Below are positions 45,801 through 56,898 of a stretch of 64,000 bases of DNA, piece by piece. The stretch comes from Dendrophyllia cribrosa (Eukaryota; Cnidaria; Anthozoa; Scleractinia; Dendrophylliidae). A program made the translations under genes and the position numbers. The stretch's first letter is position 1; every line of letters begins with the position of its first letter. The notes below the pieces were generated by a model. The model made no database searches, was not told the origin of the DNA, and saw nothing but the letters and a program-made list of their open reading frames with translations. Location of the stretch: positions 57,233,489-57,297,488 of the forward strand of contig JAJLRJ010000003.1 in NCBI GenBank assembly GCA_024195265.1. The letters are read 5' to 3'.

Positions 45801-47907
45801 GATCATTTTCCGAAATTTTTCGAACATTTCCGAAGACGTCCGAAGATTTCCGAGGACAAGACACCATCATTTTTTTATGCGTGACCTTACTTAACAGTAG
45901 TAATTGAACTTCTCGATCATTTTCCTACTGTTCGGTTCTGTTGGTTTATAAACATTTCGTGACTTCCTTCCTATGTGAGCACAAACGAGAGTTCTGATTA
46001 AAGTTATTGGGTTTTTTTTTGTAGGTCCCAAAACGCATTTCCTGCTACCAAGCAACACGGGAAAAATTCAAAAAGTCCGAATGTGCCAAGCCACTGGTCT
46101 CCAATGTCATCTGAAACGCAATATAAACGCGTTCTGTTAGCGCCACTATCTGACGAATTTACCGAGGTGGAGGAACTCTTCAGAAAATCGATCAAAGGAA
46201 GTGTGGTGATCATCAGCATTAAACGCGTGCAGAACCCTTTCATGTGGGAGAAGTATCAAAGGTGGTTTATTAATTTAGTTAAATCTTCCGTAATAAACAT
46301 TTTCTTACACACAAGAAAAGTTGTGACTTCAGTATTTTGTGCGCTTCGAATTTGCGAGTATTCCATCTTGTGTACTCAGTAATTACCATGATTAATTTTC
46401 GCTTGAAAGGAGGAAAACGTAACGTTTCAGGTGTAAACACGAAATACAACTGTTTTTGTTACGTCGACTGAAGTGAAGAGTCTTAGACCTGTTGACGATT
46501 TGAGGTCTTTATTGCGATCGACTGACTCAACTCTCAACTTGAACTCAAAATAGACATAGCTTCCGAGCACGAGGTCTATCGCTCGGGGAGAACAAGTAAC
46601 GAGCCTTGGTGTGTCGTATACGAATCGCGGAATGTGCGTTTGGAGCCTAAATCTACACTAAATTCTCTTGAACTATCGGGGAGAACTCTCGAATAATCTC
46701 GAATTCAACACAAAGACATCTAGGTTATCAACTGAGAACTATTACTACTTCGGAATGTTAAAACTCAAATGGTAAACTGGACAAAAGAAAGATGTGCTTT
46801 TGGCTACTTGGTCAAAACACATCAGCTCGTTAAACTGTTCATTTGTTGTCCAAGATTAACTATATATCGCTATTTTTAACGTGACTAAATTATATATTTA
46901 TTTTATTTTTAAGGAAAAAAGACAACATGTCAGTTGCCAAGAGTGGTAGTACCAAGCGAGCTCCTGTGAATGAGATGCGATTGTTTCACGGAACCGACCC
47001 TGACATCGTTGAGGCCATCTGCAAGCAGAATTTTGACTGGCGTTTACATGGAAAGAACGCGACCAAATACGGACAAGGTAGCTACTTCGCTTTGAGTTCC
47101 TCTTACAGCGACTCTTATGCAAAGGAAGACTTCAATTCGTCTAAGTTCATGTTCGTGGCCAAGGTTCTTGTTGGTTTGTATACTACTGGCAACTCCAGTT
47201 ATCGAAGGCCACCATCAAAGAACCCTTCAGATCCCGCGAGCGATCTGTACGACTCGTGTGTAAATGATAGATCACCTCCAACCATTTTTGTCGTCTTTGA
47301 CACTGATCAGTTCTACCCAGAGTACATCATCGAATACTCGTCAGTTTCCCAAACAATTCAAGGTAATTTTCAGCAACCTGCAGTAAGGGTACCTGCTCCA
47401 AAGCCTAGACATTCTCAAGCAGCGGCAGCAACGCCGCCACGAGCTTTTCAAGCTCAAAGCATTACTTCAATTACACGTCATCGCCCGCCGACAAGCTCGA
47501 GCGTTCTTGGCACTTCGGCTTATTCAAGCGGATCACGTGGTACAGGTGGTTACTCCTCTGCATCCAGTGCACGATACAATAGCGCAAGTAGCACAAGTAC
47601 ACCATACACTGGCACGTCAACTGCGTCTTATTCTTCTCCTGTCTCAGGTACGTCCGCATTTTCTGGTGTCTCAAGTCGTCATACTTCCTCGAGGACAAGT
47701 ACTCCGACTAGCGTACCATACCACAGCACCGCAAGTACATCCACATACACTGCATACACTGGTTGGTCAAACGATCATTCTGCCTCAGCATCTACTCCTC
47801 ACAGTTCCAATCCGCGTTCTTCAAGCTCGCCAACCAGAAGTTCTCCTCACAGTGGAACAACGCAAGAGAGATCCTCTAAAAACAAGAGAAAATGCTTAGT
47901 TATGTGA
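38307..47907 (+). CDS. Gene B: ZAP/PARP12-like CCCH-WWE-PARP protein
   Basis: Exons are 38,307-39,801, 42,391-42,734, 44,605-44,810, 46,025-46,261 and 46,914-47,907. They join in one frame to 1,091 residues. Order: module 2 (about 10-225), module 3 (about 268-490), fifth CCCH finger (about 510-530), partial WWE1, WWE2 (about 575-680), connector, PARP domain (about 775-905), Ser/Thr-rich tail, CaaX (C1088-LVM). The triad is H786-Y818-I885, the pattern of mono-ADP-ribosyltransferases of the PARP10/12 group. By family it should bind RNA through the fingers, ADP-ribose through WWE, and modify proteins with single ADP-ribose units, probably on membranes. Module 1 is absent; the start (AAAATGGCGG) lies directly before module 2, behind a promoter like that of gene A. 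Of the three genes it is the only complete and uninterrupted one in the window. Confidence 0.85.
39870..40795. mobile_element. Foldback element with tRNA-like sequence in each arm
   Basis: The left arm (39,870-40,330) and right arm (40,370-40,795) are inverted copies over more than 400 bp: AGTAGTGTAGTGCCATTGGA, ATTAATTTATGGAGAATAAA, TTGTTTACAT and AAGAAGCTATTCTTTTTGGA all recur as complements. Near the centre each arm has a tRNA-like sequence (40,213-40,288 on plus and about 40,386-40,455 on minus). It lies in intron 1 of gene B. Confidence 0.75.
40213..40288 (+). tRNA. tRNA-like sequence in a foldback arm (probably not functional)
   Basis: TTTAGCTCAACGGGTAGAGC matches a tRNA D-arm/box A, and CAGTTCGAGTCTG matches a T-arm/box B. 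The acceptor ends (GGCTTTA and CGCTCC) pair poorly and the anticodon arm is not clear. A T-run follows. A diverged inverted copy is at about 40,386-40,455. Confidence 0.35.
41024..41495. mobile_element. Inverted-repeat element, TGCTGTGTTCACACTAGG ends
   Basis: The left end TGCTGTGTTCACACTAGG is matched by CCTAGTGTGAACACAGCA at the right. Internal AAACATGTTT motifs recur. It lies in intron 1 of gene B. Confidence 0.7.
42391..42734 (+). CDS. Gene B exon 2: fifth CCCH finger, truncated WWE1, WWE2 start
   Basis: The acceptor is TTTCAACAG|GCCAC. The first part matches gene A exon 2 and gene C exon 2 as far as ATGFQ. The sequence then jumps to RRLSTDSYVTDPGNTMATEW, which in gene C belongs to exon 3. 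About 36 residues that complete WWE1 in C are missing. WWE2 then starts (WIWYWKDENEVWRKYGQ). The exon ends in phase 0 at ACCAAT|GTAAGT, a standard donor. Confidence 0.8.
43310..43381 (-). tRNA. tRNA-like gene or SINE head, 72 nt
   Basis: On the minus strand, a nearly paired acceptor stem (GGCCTAG with CGAGGCC), a perfect D-arm (GCTCAGTGGTAGAGC) and a T-arm-like GGATTGGAATCTC are seen, and a T-run follows immediately, as for a Pol III terminator. The anticodon stem (TTTGC/GCAAA) would enclose a 9-base loop with CGG, so the identity is not certain. It may be a tRNA pseudogene or SINE head. Confidence 0.45.
43549..43989. mobile_element. Tc1/mariner-type MITE in gene B intron 2
   Basis: ACAGTAAAAACCCGCATATA and AGAACCTA at the left pair with TAGGTTCGTATATGGGTTTT and TTTACTGT at the right. 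AGAACCT(G/A) recurs inside. No transposase is present. Confidence 0.7.
44605..44810 (+). CDS. Gene B exon 3: second half of WWE2
   Basis: The acceptor is TTCATAG|GGCAAAG, phase 0. It encodes LQRCLEEAFLNKRNYFRFQV, AGQDYTLTF and INMKYGTTRKVRRRP, the second half of a WWE domain with its usual basic end. It ends in phase 2 at CTTAAGAG|GTACTG. Only a 63-bp relic remains in gene A. Confidence 0.8.
44943..45626. mobile_element. Long-TIR element in gene B intron 3
   Basis: The ends AAGGTGGCTCCAAGTAGTTT and AAACTACTTGAAGCCACCT are inverted, and the pairing extends about 130 bp inwards (ACTTTAGCTCAATAAATCTG, CCAGATGTTAGGCTTGGATG). No transposase is seen. Confidence 0.75.
46025..46261 (+). CDS. Gene B exon 4: connector before the PARP domain
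   Basis: The acceptor is TTTTTGTAG|GTCCC. It is the counterpart of gene A exon 3 (PLSDEFTEVEELFRKSI, VQNPFMWEKYQR), one codon shorter. It is phase 2 at both ends, with donor TATCAAAG|GTGGTT. Confidence 0.8.
46914..47907 (+). CDS. Gene B exon 5: PARP domain, tail, CaaX
   Basis: The acceptor is TTTTTAAG|GAAAAAAG. Triad codons: His CAC 46,987-46,989 (RLFHGTD), Tyr TAC 47,083-47,085 (GQGSYFA) and Ile ATT 47,284-47,286 (TIFVVF). A single Ser/Thr-rich tail unit follows. It ends NKRKCLVM, a CaaX box behind a basic stretch. The stop is TGA at 47,905-47,907. An ATTAAA about 160 bases further on is a possible polyadenylation signal. Confidence 0.85.
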
Positions 47908-49774
47908 TTGACCAAGGGATTCCTTTTTCTGGGGAAAGGGGAAAAGAAATTCCTTACTCAAGAGAAAAGCCTATGCGTTAACTGAGATCGAATTTGGCAA
48001 CATGAGGGGTTATGGTATCGTTTGGGGAACGCGAAAATTGAAAGGATTGTGGCAAAAAATGTAAAGTGATTAAAGTTAAGAAGACAAGGCTATCACAAGT
48101 TAATACTGAGAAATACATTGGTCTTCCGATGGCTTCTATGGAGAGGAGCAGAATCGAAATGTTAAGCATATGCGCAGCCCCTTTTTGTAGTTGTCTTTTA
48201 TTTCGTACCAAAGAGAAAAGAGCTCAGATTTTGTTGACCGTTTATACTTTGAAATACGGGAATATCATCGCCTGGAACACAACATTTCCAATGATTTGGC
48301 ATTCTACAGCCATGTTTTTTTCTTACAAACGATGCCAGAAATCATACCGCCCAAAGCTAATGCTCAGATTCACATTGCTTTAGTTGTGGACTGAATAATT
48401 GGATGGGGCGGTTGAAGACCATTTATTCTGTAAACTTTAGTGAATTGGAAGGATTTTTCCCACTGGTATATCATATGTCGTAATGTGTGAAGATATTGAT
48501 TTTACTTTTACTTTCTTAAACCAATTTAAAGATAGTCTATAATCGAAACGCCTTCGGATCTTGCTCGGAAATCTTCAGAAATTTACAACAAATAACGAAA
48601 AACGTTCGTTTGATCTTCGGATAATACCATTTAGAAAATTTTTGGAAATCCTCGGAAATCTATACTATATCTATACTATATCTATCTCTGTTAAAGGTAT
48701 ACGGTATATTCTGTTTCATGATGTTATGTTTTACAGTAATTATAATTTAAAGCGTAGGTTTATAATTTCAAGAGGAACTTCAAACTTTTTTTGAAGATAT
48801 TTGCATAATTTATGCAAATATCTTCACGTACGCTTTGCGTACCTTTGTTTTGAATAGACGCACTTGTACATTAGATCGAAAAAAAAAAATGATTTTACCA
48901 CTCGTTACAAATTTTGAGTCCGAATGTTTTGAGAGCTTGCAAGGAATTAACTACCCTGGCTCCAGAGGTCCGTTCGCTGAATACCAAGAGTGAAATAAGC
49001 CGCATAAACGCTTAGAAGAAGCTCCTCGTCGCGGCTTGGCCGCATGCACGCCGGTTTTCACGAAAAAAAAAAAAATGTAACGTTTGCCATCCAGAGTTTG
49101 CCATCCAAAAAAAAAAAGTGAAAATGAAATACGAAATGCATTTGAAAGCTGGTTTCGAACCCGAGCATCTGACGCAAGAGGGAGAAATCGTTTATTTTTA
49201 TATTTATACTATGGTTGGTTAGGCTACTCAATGTACATTTGCGTCTTTGATTAAAAATGTAACGATACATTCTTGTGATGTGTAACTCTATGTTACTCTC
49301 AAAGACTCTTGTATTAAAGCAGGCAGAAGTGCTGGGCTGCATTTGTGTGATTCGTCCGTTTTGCGTGGCTGTGACTAATTATATTTGTGGGAATGACCAG
49401 TATGGATGAAGAGTGTACTAAATGAGGGATGTCTCGACTTTTAGTTTCGAGACAGCTACCAAATAAACTGAGGCACCTAAAACTCCAAATGTAAACACTC
49501 TAGTATTACGTTTTTGAGCTTTTATTGTGAAGTTTTTTTTCTCATTTTGTTCTTCATCGTCAGAAACAAAAATTCCAGGTTCTTTAGTCCATTTGAGATT
49601 GAAAGGTTAATCTTCCCTATCGCGCCATGAGCCTAACCTTATTGCCTTGGTTTTATAATTGTTTAGTTTCAGGCCTGATAATTCACTGAATTCGTTTACT
49701 ACTGTATTCTTAATCGTAAATATTCTGCCATCTAAAAATACCTTCGCGAGGAGCACGACGTGACAACAACACTT
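47908..49774. other. 3' flank of gene B, no supported gene
   Basis: The first 600 bases match the 3' flank of gene A in blocks interrupted there by the gypsy-like element. A clear palindrome (GAAGATATTTGCATAA and complement) lies at 48,793-48,825. Nothing else is supported. Confidence 0.5.
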
Positions 49775-50019
49775 CAGGGCCGGGTTGTTCAAAGCACGAT
49801 TAAGCAAACCCAGGATTAGCGTCAATTTTGAATCCAGCTAAATGACTCAACAATTGAAAATTTTCCAAAGTTTTCCGCCCTTCAGTTTTGACTTAAACTT
49901 GTCTTCACTACTAGCTACAAATGATCTTTTGAAAACATTTTTTAACAGAGAAATGAAATCCTTGGTTAACTTTTAATCCAGGATTCGCCTTAATCGGCTT
50001 TCGAACAACCGGGCCCTGG
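49775..50019. mobile_element. MITE, GGGCCGGGTTGTTC ends
   Basis: AGGGCCGGGTTGTTCAAAGC and GATTAAGC at the left are matched by GCCTTAATC and GGCTTTCGAACAACCGGGCC at the right. AATCCTGG and CCAGGATT pair further in. No coding capacity. Confidence 0.7.
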
Positions 50020-50157
50020 ATATTTAAGAAATGTCGCGGGAAACTGAATTATCTCATTTGTGAAATGCTCCACATTAAAAAAAGAGACCGAAATTAAACA
50101 CTCCATTGGACTCCAATCGGGCAAAATGTTTAATTAATGAACATTATTTTGTGTACT

Positions 50158-50304
50158 CAGGGACCGCGGAGGGGGAGGGGCTGGTAGGGCCGCGGCCCCA
50201 CCACTTTTTTGCGCCCCCGCCCCCACTTTTTTTCGATTTTCAATATGAAAAAATTATTTTCAATTGTCAGCCCTCCCACTTTTCACCTTGAGCCGCGGTC
50301 CCTG
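50158..50304. mobile_element. Short MITE, CAGGGACCGCGG ends
   Basis: CAGGGACCGCGG at the left and CCGCGGTCCCTG at the right are inverted repeats, about 120 bp apart, around a C-rich centre. Confidence 0.65.
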
Positions 50305-51189
50305 GTACTATTTACCTTAGTCTTACTGTTTTGTATTTTCACATTTTGTTGTCATGTATACAAACGTAACTGTCAAACTACAAAAATTTACATTTGAAAA
50401 CGACGACATGTCGCCGCCGAAACGCCGTGTTATCATCGCCATATTTCCAGATCCTCTGTTATTAGAAATCAGATTTTTGACTGAAGGAAGGCTGTCGTAG
50501 AATGCTGATGTGTCATCGGCAAATTGACTTTTAGACTCTTCCGAAGATTTTAATTCCTTAACATTCTTGTCTTGTCGTATCTTCGTAGCAAGTACTTCTA
50601 TTCCGCAGCAAAGATGAAGAGATGAGGGGATATGGACTGTCTGACTACTCTCGACAACTAAAAATAGATTGTACAACAACCATTATTCAAAACGCCGCTC
50701 TCGGAATTCGTATAGAAGGTAGAGATCCATTGCTTTGTGCCATTTTCAAAGTTAAGGAGCCTTGGCTGTTTTTCTAGTGTTTAATGTTGCGCTGATAATC
50801 TTTGCAATGACAATCATGACTTCCCCCGTGTTTCGCTTTCAGTTGCTTTGATGATATGACATTCATTTAATGTACATCAATGATAGAAATACAGGTTGAG
50901 AACTGAAAGTGTCCAGTTCACTTGACTATTGTTTCGTATTGGTCTGTCTATCACATAAGTCGGTTCCAACATGATAATGAAGGCAGAATTTTTAGCGCTC
51001 TGGTGCTTTTAAAAAATTTCACGAAACCCCACTTGCCGACATTTAGGCCAGAAAAGTACTTCTTCTGCTGGTTTACTTTTAATCTTTTGAAAAGATCTAC
51101 GGTATTTTTCTTTGAACTCTTTATTAGAAACATGCGTTACACATGTTTCAGTATAATATTGATCGATTGATTGATTGATCTCAGCCATG
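50305..51189. other. No supported gene
   Basis: Short overlapping open frames on both strands (for example 50,323-50,679 minus) show no domain and no splice context. Confidence 0.4.
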
Positions 51190-51426
51190 ATGTTGACACA
51201 AAGCATCCACGTGCTTGGTGTGTGAAGTCACAACAACTTTGTATGCATATCAGCTGATCACACTCGTGATAATATATTCTCTCCTTTTCGTGATTAATAT
51301 AGGCTCTTTGATTTTGTCATGAGTTAGTCTAATGGGGAGGAAAAGCAATGCTAACACCAATGCTATAAATTTCTAGTTTCAGGTACGATTGTGTATACAA
51401 GTAAGTAAAAAAACTTCCTTAGGGTA
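51190..51426 (+). promoter_or_regulatory. Separated promoter segment of gene C
   Basis: The block matches the proximal upstream regions of A and B in order: TTGACACAA.CA.CCACGTG, TTGGTGTGTGAAGTCACAAC, TCGTGATTAAT, ATAAATTTCTAG and AACTTCCTTAGGGTA. The match stops at 51,426, exactly at the terminal inverted repeat of a 6.45-kb insertion, and resumes at 57,879. Confidence 0.6.
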
Positions 51427-51705
51427 TCTCAAGCTACTTAAGGCCTGGGTCAAGCAAGAAAACTGGGTTTTTCACAAAATCATGTATATCTTCAACATCA
51501 TACAACAGATAGCCACGAAATTTTCCTGGTATAGAGTTCTCCATATGAACATTTGCCTTAAAGTAATATAAAGGTACATGGTGGTCACGTGACGGGTCAC
51601 GTGATCCACCAAAACATCGTTCAGTCTCTGACCAAGTTGCCGACGAAAACAAAAAATCATAACAAACAAATGGATTAAGCAAACAGCCGATTAAAATTAC
51701 CCACC

Positions 51706-51842
51706 TTTCACGTTTGGAATGAACTTCCTTCGTTTCTCTAAAGAAATATATAAAGGACGAAAGCATCATAATGCAGTTTGCGTAAACATAATGGCGTTTT
51801 GCTCTTTGTGAGTTCAATCGGAAAGTTCATTCCAAACGTGAG
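51706..51842. repeat. Inverted repeat inside the large insertion
   Basis: CACGTTTGGAATGAACTTCC and GGAAAGTTCATTCCAAACGT are inverted copies about 95 bp apart. Confidence 0.6.
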
Positions 51843-54019
51843 TATAAAGGTCTGTCATGGCTATTTCGCATTTGGTTGAAATATTTGATTCTAAATGAAA
51901 ACTCGGCGGCAATTTCAGCATTTTCTGTGCCCTGTTTGACACAAAATAGAGGCGCCATTTTGTTTTCCTCTCGTTTCACAGAGTGGCGCCTGGAGCGGAC
52001 TATTAGACGATTCCGCTGATCAAAAGGGACAGCAACGGGGCTCAAAACAAATATGGCGGACAGAGTAAAACTGCGAAGTACAGACGAGAAAATAGCCAAA
52101 TGAAGTTCTCTGCTAACGTATTTGGCGTCTACTGCTTCGATATCGGATAACCCATGAACAATTTTATAAATCCATGATTATTTTGGTGTATTTTCGTTCG
52201 TTTCTTCTACATCTTTTAAAGACAACAAGCTCAAGTGCTTAGAAATCCTTGTTGAAATATTTAATAAAATGACAGTCTGATAAAGTGATAAAAATTAAGC
52301 ACCTGCAACATATCATTTGGGGATAAGTTTCAACAGTTCATATCTGTTTAGATTGCTTGCTTATTGAATGATTCTCATTCAACCTCACTCTTCTGCTGAT
52401 CGATCTTGGTATGGAATTATCAATGAAGAACCACTGCACACGAGGGGAGGGCTGGGGAGGTTGATCTGATTTCACATCTCCAGACAGAACAGAGTCAAAC
52501 ACGACCAGTAGTTTCCCATAGAGAGGGATATAAAATGCTCAAGGAGGGCGGTAGTTTTGGCTATATTTTGTGTCCTGGGGAAGGATTTTTTTTGAAATGT
52601 ATTTCAAAAATATTATAAGCACCATAATCTACCTCCCTCCCTCCCTCTCCCTAACTAACCTCTCCAGTTTTCACTTGGGCAGGGTGGGTGGGGATAATTA
52701 CCCATAAAGCATAAAACATTTTTTTCAGTGCTAAAAAAATGTAACCTTAAACTAGCTGAATGAAAATGGGAATTGACTGTGGATTTGCTTGAGATGATGA
52801 AATGTAAAAATCATACAAGAGTCGCCTCCTCAGTGAATGGCATAGGATATACATGGAGACTTTCAAAGATACCCACGCAAGCATGTCAGCAAACGTAAGC
52901 AATAATTTTTTACAATAACTTTCAATGGCTTCTGTGAGTTTTTAAACTTACAGGTAACAAACAAATAACATTAATTAAAAACAAACTTTTTATTGGTAGG
53001 TCTATTCCTGAAGAAATACAAAAATTTTGACAGGAAGTTTGCAAAGTGGGCACCGCCCACTAAAAACAAAGTGTACTTGGGAGCATTCTCTTCAACCAAG
53101 TGGTAAAAAACAGCTGAGGGCAGGAAAACCTTACACATTACAAACAACTGCAAATGTTGTACAGTTATGCACCCCATTGAGGGCGGTCTTTTTGAGAAGA
53201 AGAGAAGTTGTGTGCCACCGAATCGTGAACCATTTACTACAATCCGGCAACAAGCACAGGCGATGACAAAGCCACTCCCAAAACCGTCCCAAAGTGAGGT
53301 GAAAACCATTGGGACAACAATTTACAAGGAGTTTGTTGCAAGGGGAGGTTGGGAAAGTCTTTCAGTGAAGTCCTGACACTCGTTCTAGAGGCTGGTTTAC
53401 AGCACAAAGTGACACCTGCTGAAACAAAGAAAAAAATCAAAATCAAAAAAGAAAATAAAAAAAGCGTAGAAAATTCCTGGAAAAAAAAAAGATGTACAGC
53501 TCATTGATCACCCAGTTGATTTAGCGAGTGCGATTTTTATCTTAAGTTTGGGTTAATAATTTAACATGGATCTTTCATGTGAAACTACATGCTTTGATCC
53601 AAGCAGCCAACAATAAAATGGGCTGCCATTTTAATACAAGGTAAATCATGTATAGCTTAGTGATGAGAGAAATCTTTCCTTGCCATTTTTAAATGGACCA
53701 TCACAACACCATTGAGTCCAAAATGAAACTTAGTCCATGGCCAGCAAACGGAGGTAAACATAATATCGCTTTTAGGGTTACATGCATATTATACATTGCT
53801 CACCTTGTCAAGTTGTGGCGAACTCGGTATCAATGAAGAGAGAGATGAGCTGTTCCAGTCAAACTACATACACATGTATGTACAATATACATGTATATGT
53901 AATGTAGATTGAAATCCTGGGAAGGAATTTTAGAAAAATGTAACTACATGTACCATGACTTATTGATATAAACTTACAATTATTGTTTGTGATAACATTA
54001 CCAAAGAGCTAACAAGATT
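51843..54019. other. Interior of the insertion, no supported gene
   Basis: A short plus-strand stretch (53,030-53,380) has overlapping frames with a weakly patterned peptide, but there is a stop in the middle and no secure family. AT-rich and simple sequence otherwise. Confidence 0.35.
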
Positions 54020-54545
54020 GCTTCAGTTTTAATAATAATAACAATAATAATAGTATTTAATATTTCTATAGTGCAAATTAACATATTCATATGATCAAAT
54101 GGGCTTAACAATCATAAAAACTAGCTTAATAAATAAAATTAAAATCCACTAAATAAACATATTTATCCTTATATATCCTTGGCTAATAAAAATAGATTAC
54201 AAAAACATCATTCTTAAAAAACTTAACCTACATTAAAAGCTAACCGAAATAAATACGTCTTTAAACGAGATTTAAAATTGGCTAAAGTGCACACATTTCT
54301 GATATTCAAAGGCAACTTATTCCAAAGTCTATAGGGGCAGCGGATGTAAAAGATCTGTCCCCTAAAATTTTCTTCAGTCTGGCACTCGGTTATTTAAGAA
54401 TTATGCCAGCATTCGATCGCACACTTTATCTACCCATTTCCCTAACACTTATCAAATTACTTAAATACTCAGGTGCAGCGCCATAAATTGCCTTAAAAGT
54501 AATAATAAGTACTTTGAAACTGACGCGATGTTATTAGGCTGTAAA
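54020..54545 (-). mobile_element. LINE 3' fragment (CR1/L2-like tail)
   Basis: On the minus strand, in two frames, LLLLLKAIYGAAPEYLSNLI is followed by GDRSFTSAAP and RLWNKLPLNIRNVCTLANF, KSRLKTYLFRLAF. This is the usual C-terminus of CR1/L2-like reverse transcriptase proteins. The 3' end is an imperfect (TTATTA)n tail. At least one frameshift is present. Confidence 0.65.
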
Positions 54546-54766
54546 TCTCACATACATGCAAGGTATCAACATACATTGTACTTGGGTAACACAACAGTCA
54601 CAATATGTGCAGTACCCAAGTGTTTAAGATTACTCCTTTTTCTTACATATTGTAAAGTACAAAACTAATATTGTAACTCTTCACTAAAGCAGATATTAAC
54701 TTTTTAAAACAGAATTAACCCTTTGAATGCCCCACCACATGCTACAATAACATTCAGTTAAACAGG

Positions 54767-54941
54767 GTATATATGTTGTAGGTTAAAATTATTTTTGGTC
54801 AAAATTATTTCAAACTAGGTTCATTTTTATTTTCCTTTGTCTGAGATTATGTTAATGAATCTGGGACAAAATAAAAATAAAAATTAACCTTGTTTGAAAT
54901 AATTTTAACCTTAAATAATTTTAACCTACAACATATATATA
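54767..54941. repeat. Palindrome of 175 bp
   Basis: GTATATATGTTGTAGGTTAA and complement form the ends, and AAAATTATTTCAAACTAGGT pairs with its counterpart further in. Confidence 0.65.
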
Positions 54942-55178
54942 CATGTACCATCAAGCTCTTTTGAGTCTCAATTTTTGACTTTGTTCTCACATCAGGGATT
55001 GTGATTGTGATGCTTGTTTACAGTAATAATGGGCCTGGCAATTGTTAGGGGTGGAAAATGGTCTATCAAAAACAACAAGTGTTAACAAATTTGAGCCAAG
55101 TCTTGACTTGCCAGAATTGAGGGTCTCGGAGCCTCAAATTTTGAAGATTTGGAGTCTCGCTAAATTCTCAGAGTCTAA

Positions 55179-55427
55179 TGCCCCATTCACACCAACGGTT
55201 AAATGTGTTTAAAATGTTGTTTAGTTTAACTAGGTTTTTAGCCTCTATCTTGAAAAGTTTTAAATGTATATGACTCAAACTACCTGGAATGGTTATAAAG
55301 TCAAAAAAGTTTCTTTTAGTAAAGATTTCACTCCAAATATTACCGGAGGTTATATGAGATATTTTTCTAAACCTGTTTTAAACTAAACAACATTTAAACA
55401 TGTTTAAGCGTTGGTGTGAATGGGGTA
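55179..55427. mobile_element. MITE, TGCCCCATTCACACCAACG ends
   Basis: The left end TGCCCCATTCACACCAACG is matched by CGTTGGTGTGAATGGGGTA at the right, and AACATTTTAAACA pairs inside. The ends recall the element at 41,024-41,495 in style (a motif with TTCACAC) but differ in sequence. Confidence 0.7.
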
Positions 55428-55464
55428 TAAGAATGCATGCCTGAATTCTGTGGAAAGCTTTCAA

Positions 55465-56898
55465 TAGGTTATTCCAGAAAAAATCCACACATCCCTGATG
55501 GATGGCATGCTGGAAATTTTCATAGGGGTGGAGTAGAGGGCTCTGGAAATCCGGGCGGGAGGGGGGTCTGGACCTAAAAGCCCTTCCACAGGGGTCGATT
55601 TTTTGAAAATGATTTAGAAGAGAACACTTTGTTTTCAAAATAATTAGTTAAGGTTTAACTTCGTTGGTTCCATGATATCCATGGAGAATAAACTGGATGA
55701 AAGGGAGAAAATACAACTCAAATAGGGAGAAAGTCAGTGGTTAACGTACCGAAGCATGGTTCTGTGCCTAATTCCAACAAAGCTCTTGTCCGAGTTCTTG
55801 CCAGCTACAAATTGTCAGGGAAAGGTTAAAAAGTATCAGCCGATTTTAAAAAAAGATAAAAGATTTTTGACAGAAAAAAATTATAATATCCAAACTTTTA
55901 TGCCGCTCTTCCTAGTGTACTGTTTAGTTGATGCGTTAAACCTTGAAGGAAATATCTTATAATATTTAGAAGCTTCCAATTTAATACTTAAAGGCAAATT
56001 GCGATCAAACATGAAGCCAATAATCACGATAAAGGTGCACTAGTAAATACATATATAATTATATTAAATAGCGCTTTCTGAACTTGTTTGCTTTCAAGAT
56101 TTTTTGATTCGCGAAAACATGCGAATCATCTTTATGGATATGAATGGCATTCTATATACACAGGAAAAGTCGGAAATTTTAGAAAACACTAGATATAATA
56201 AAAATAGGTTGCTCGATTTAAATAATATTTTGTGATGTTTACAATATTTCGCAGACGCAAGCACTCGGCGCTGCAATTAGGATAAATAAATCACCAAGCC
56301 TTCCGGAAGCAGAAAATCACTGAATTCTGATAAGTGTTTAAATCTTTTATTCAAGGGAAGACATTTTCATTCAAGGAAATATGAGTTTCATTCAAAAGTT
56401 TTGACCTTTAGAAAAAATATTTTGAATTCATGATCATGAAAAAACAGTGCTCGATCACATTTACATTTCACATGAAATGTGCATGAAACAAAATAATTGT
56501 GTATTGGTGACAACACTTTGAAGAAACTGTGAAGCCTGTTATTTAAGGAACTAGATTTACAGAAACATTTCATTCGATTTGGTCTTGTAATCACAGGGGT
56601 TTTTTGTGTCACAAAATATTTATCTAAAAAATGTTTCACCAATTTATAGCACCAATCACCACAGTTTAGAAAAATATAAAAACAGGATCTCCTAAATGCG
56701 ATTACATGTATTTTTTTTCATTATCTGTAAATTTAGGGCTTCCAAAAATTTTGTGGAAATCTGGGCAGGAGGGGGGTCTCTGGGCTTGGAAATCCAGGTG
56801 GGAAGGGGGTCTCGCAGGCCAGGAAATCCGGGGAGAGGGAGGGGTCAAAAAATCTTGCCATCCGTCGGGGGTGTGTGAATTTTTTCTGGAATAACCCA
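55465..56898. mobile_element. Inverted-repeat element of 1.43 kb
   Basis: The left end TAGGTTATTCCAGAAAAAAT and TCCACACATCC is matched by the inverted right end (GTGTGTGAATTTTTTCTGGA, ATAACCCA). G-rich GGGCGGGAGGGGGGTCT-like blocks lie next to each end. No transposase is seen. Confidence 0.6.

Noticed and set aside
53027..53376. Possible small DNA-binding domain (KWAPPTKNKVYLGAF-like peptide)
   Set aside because: The resemblance to an AP2-type fold is weak and a stop interrupts the frame after about 25 codons.
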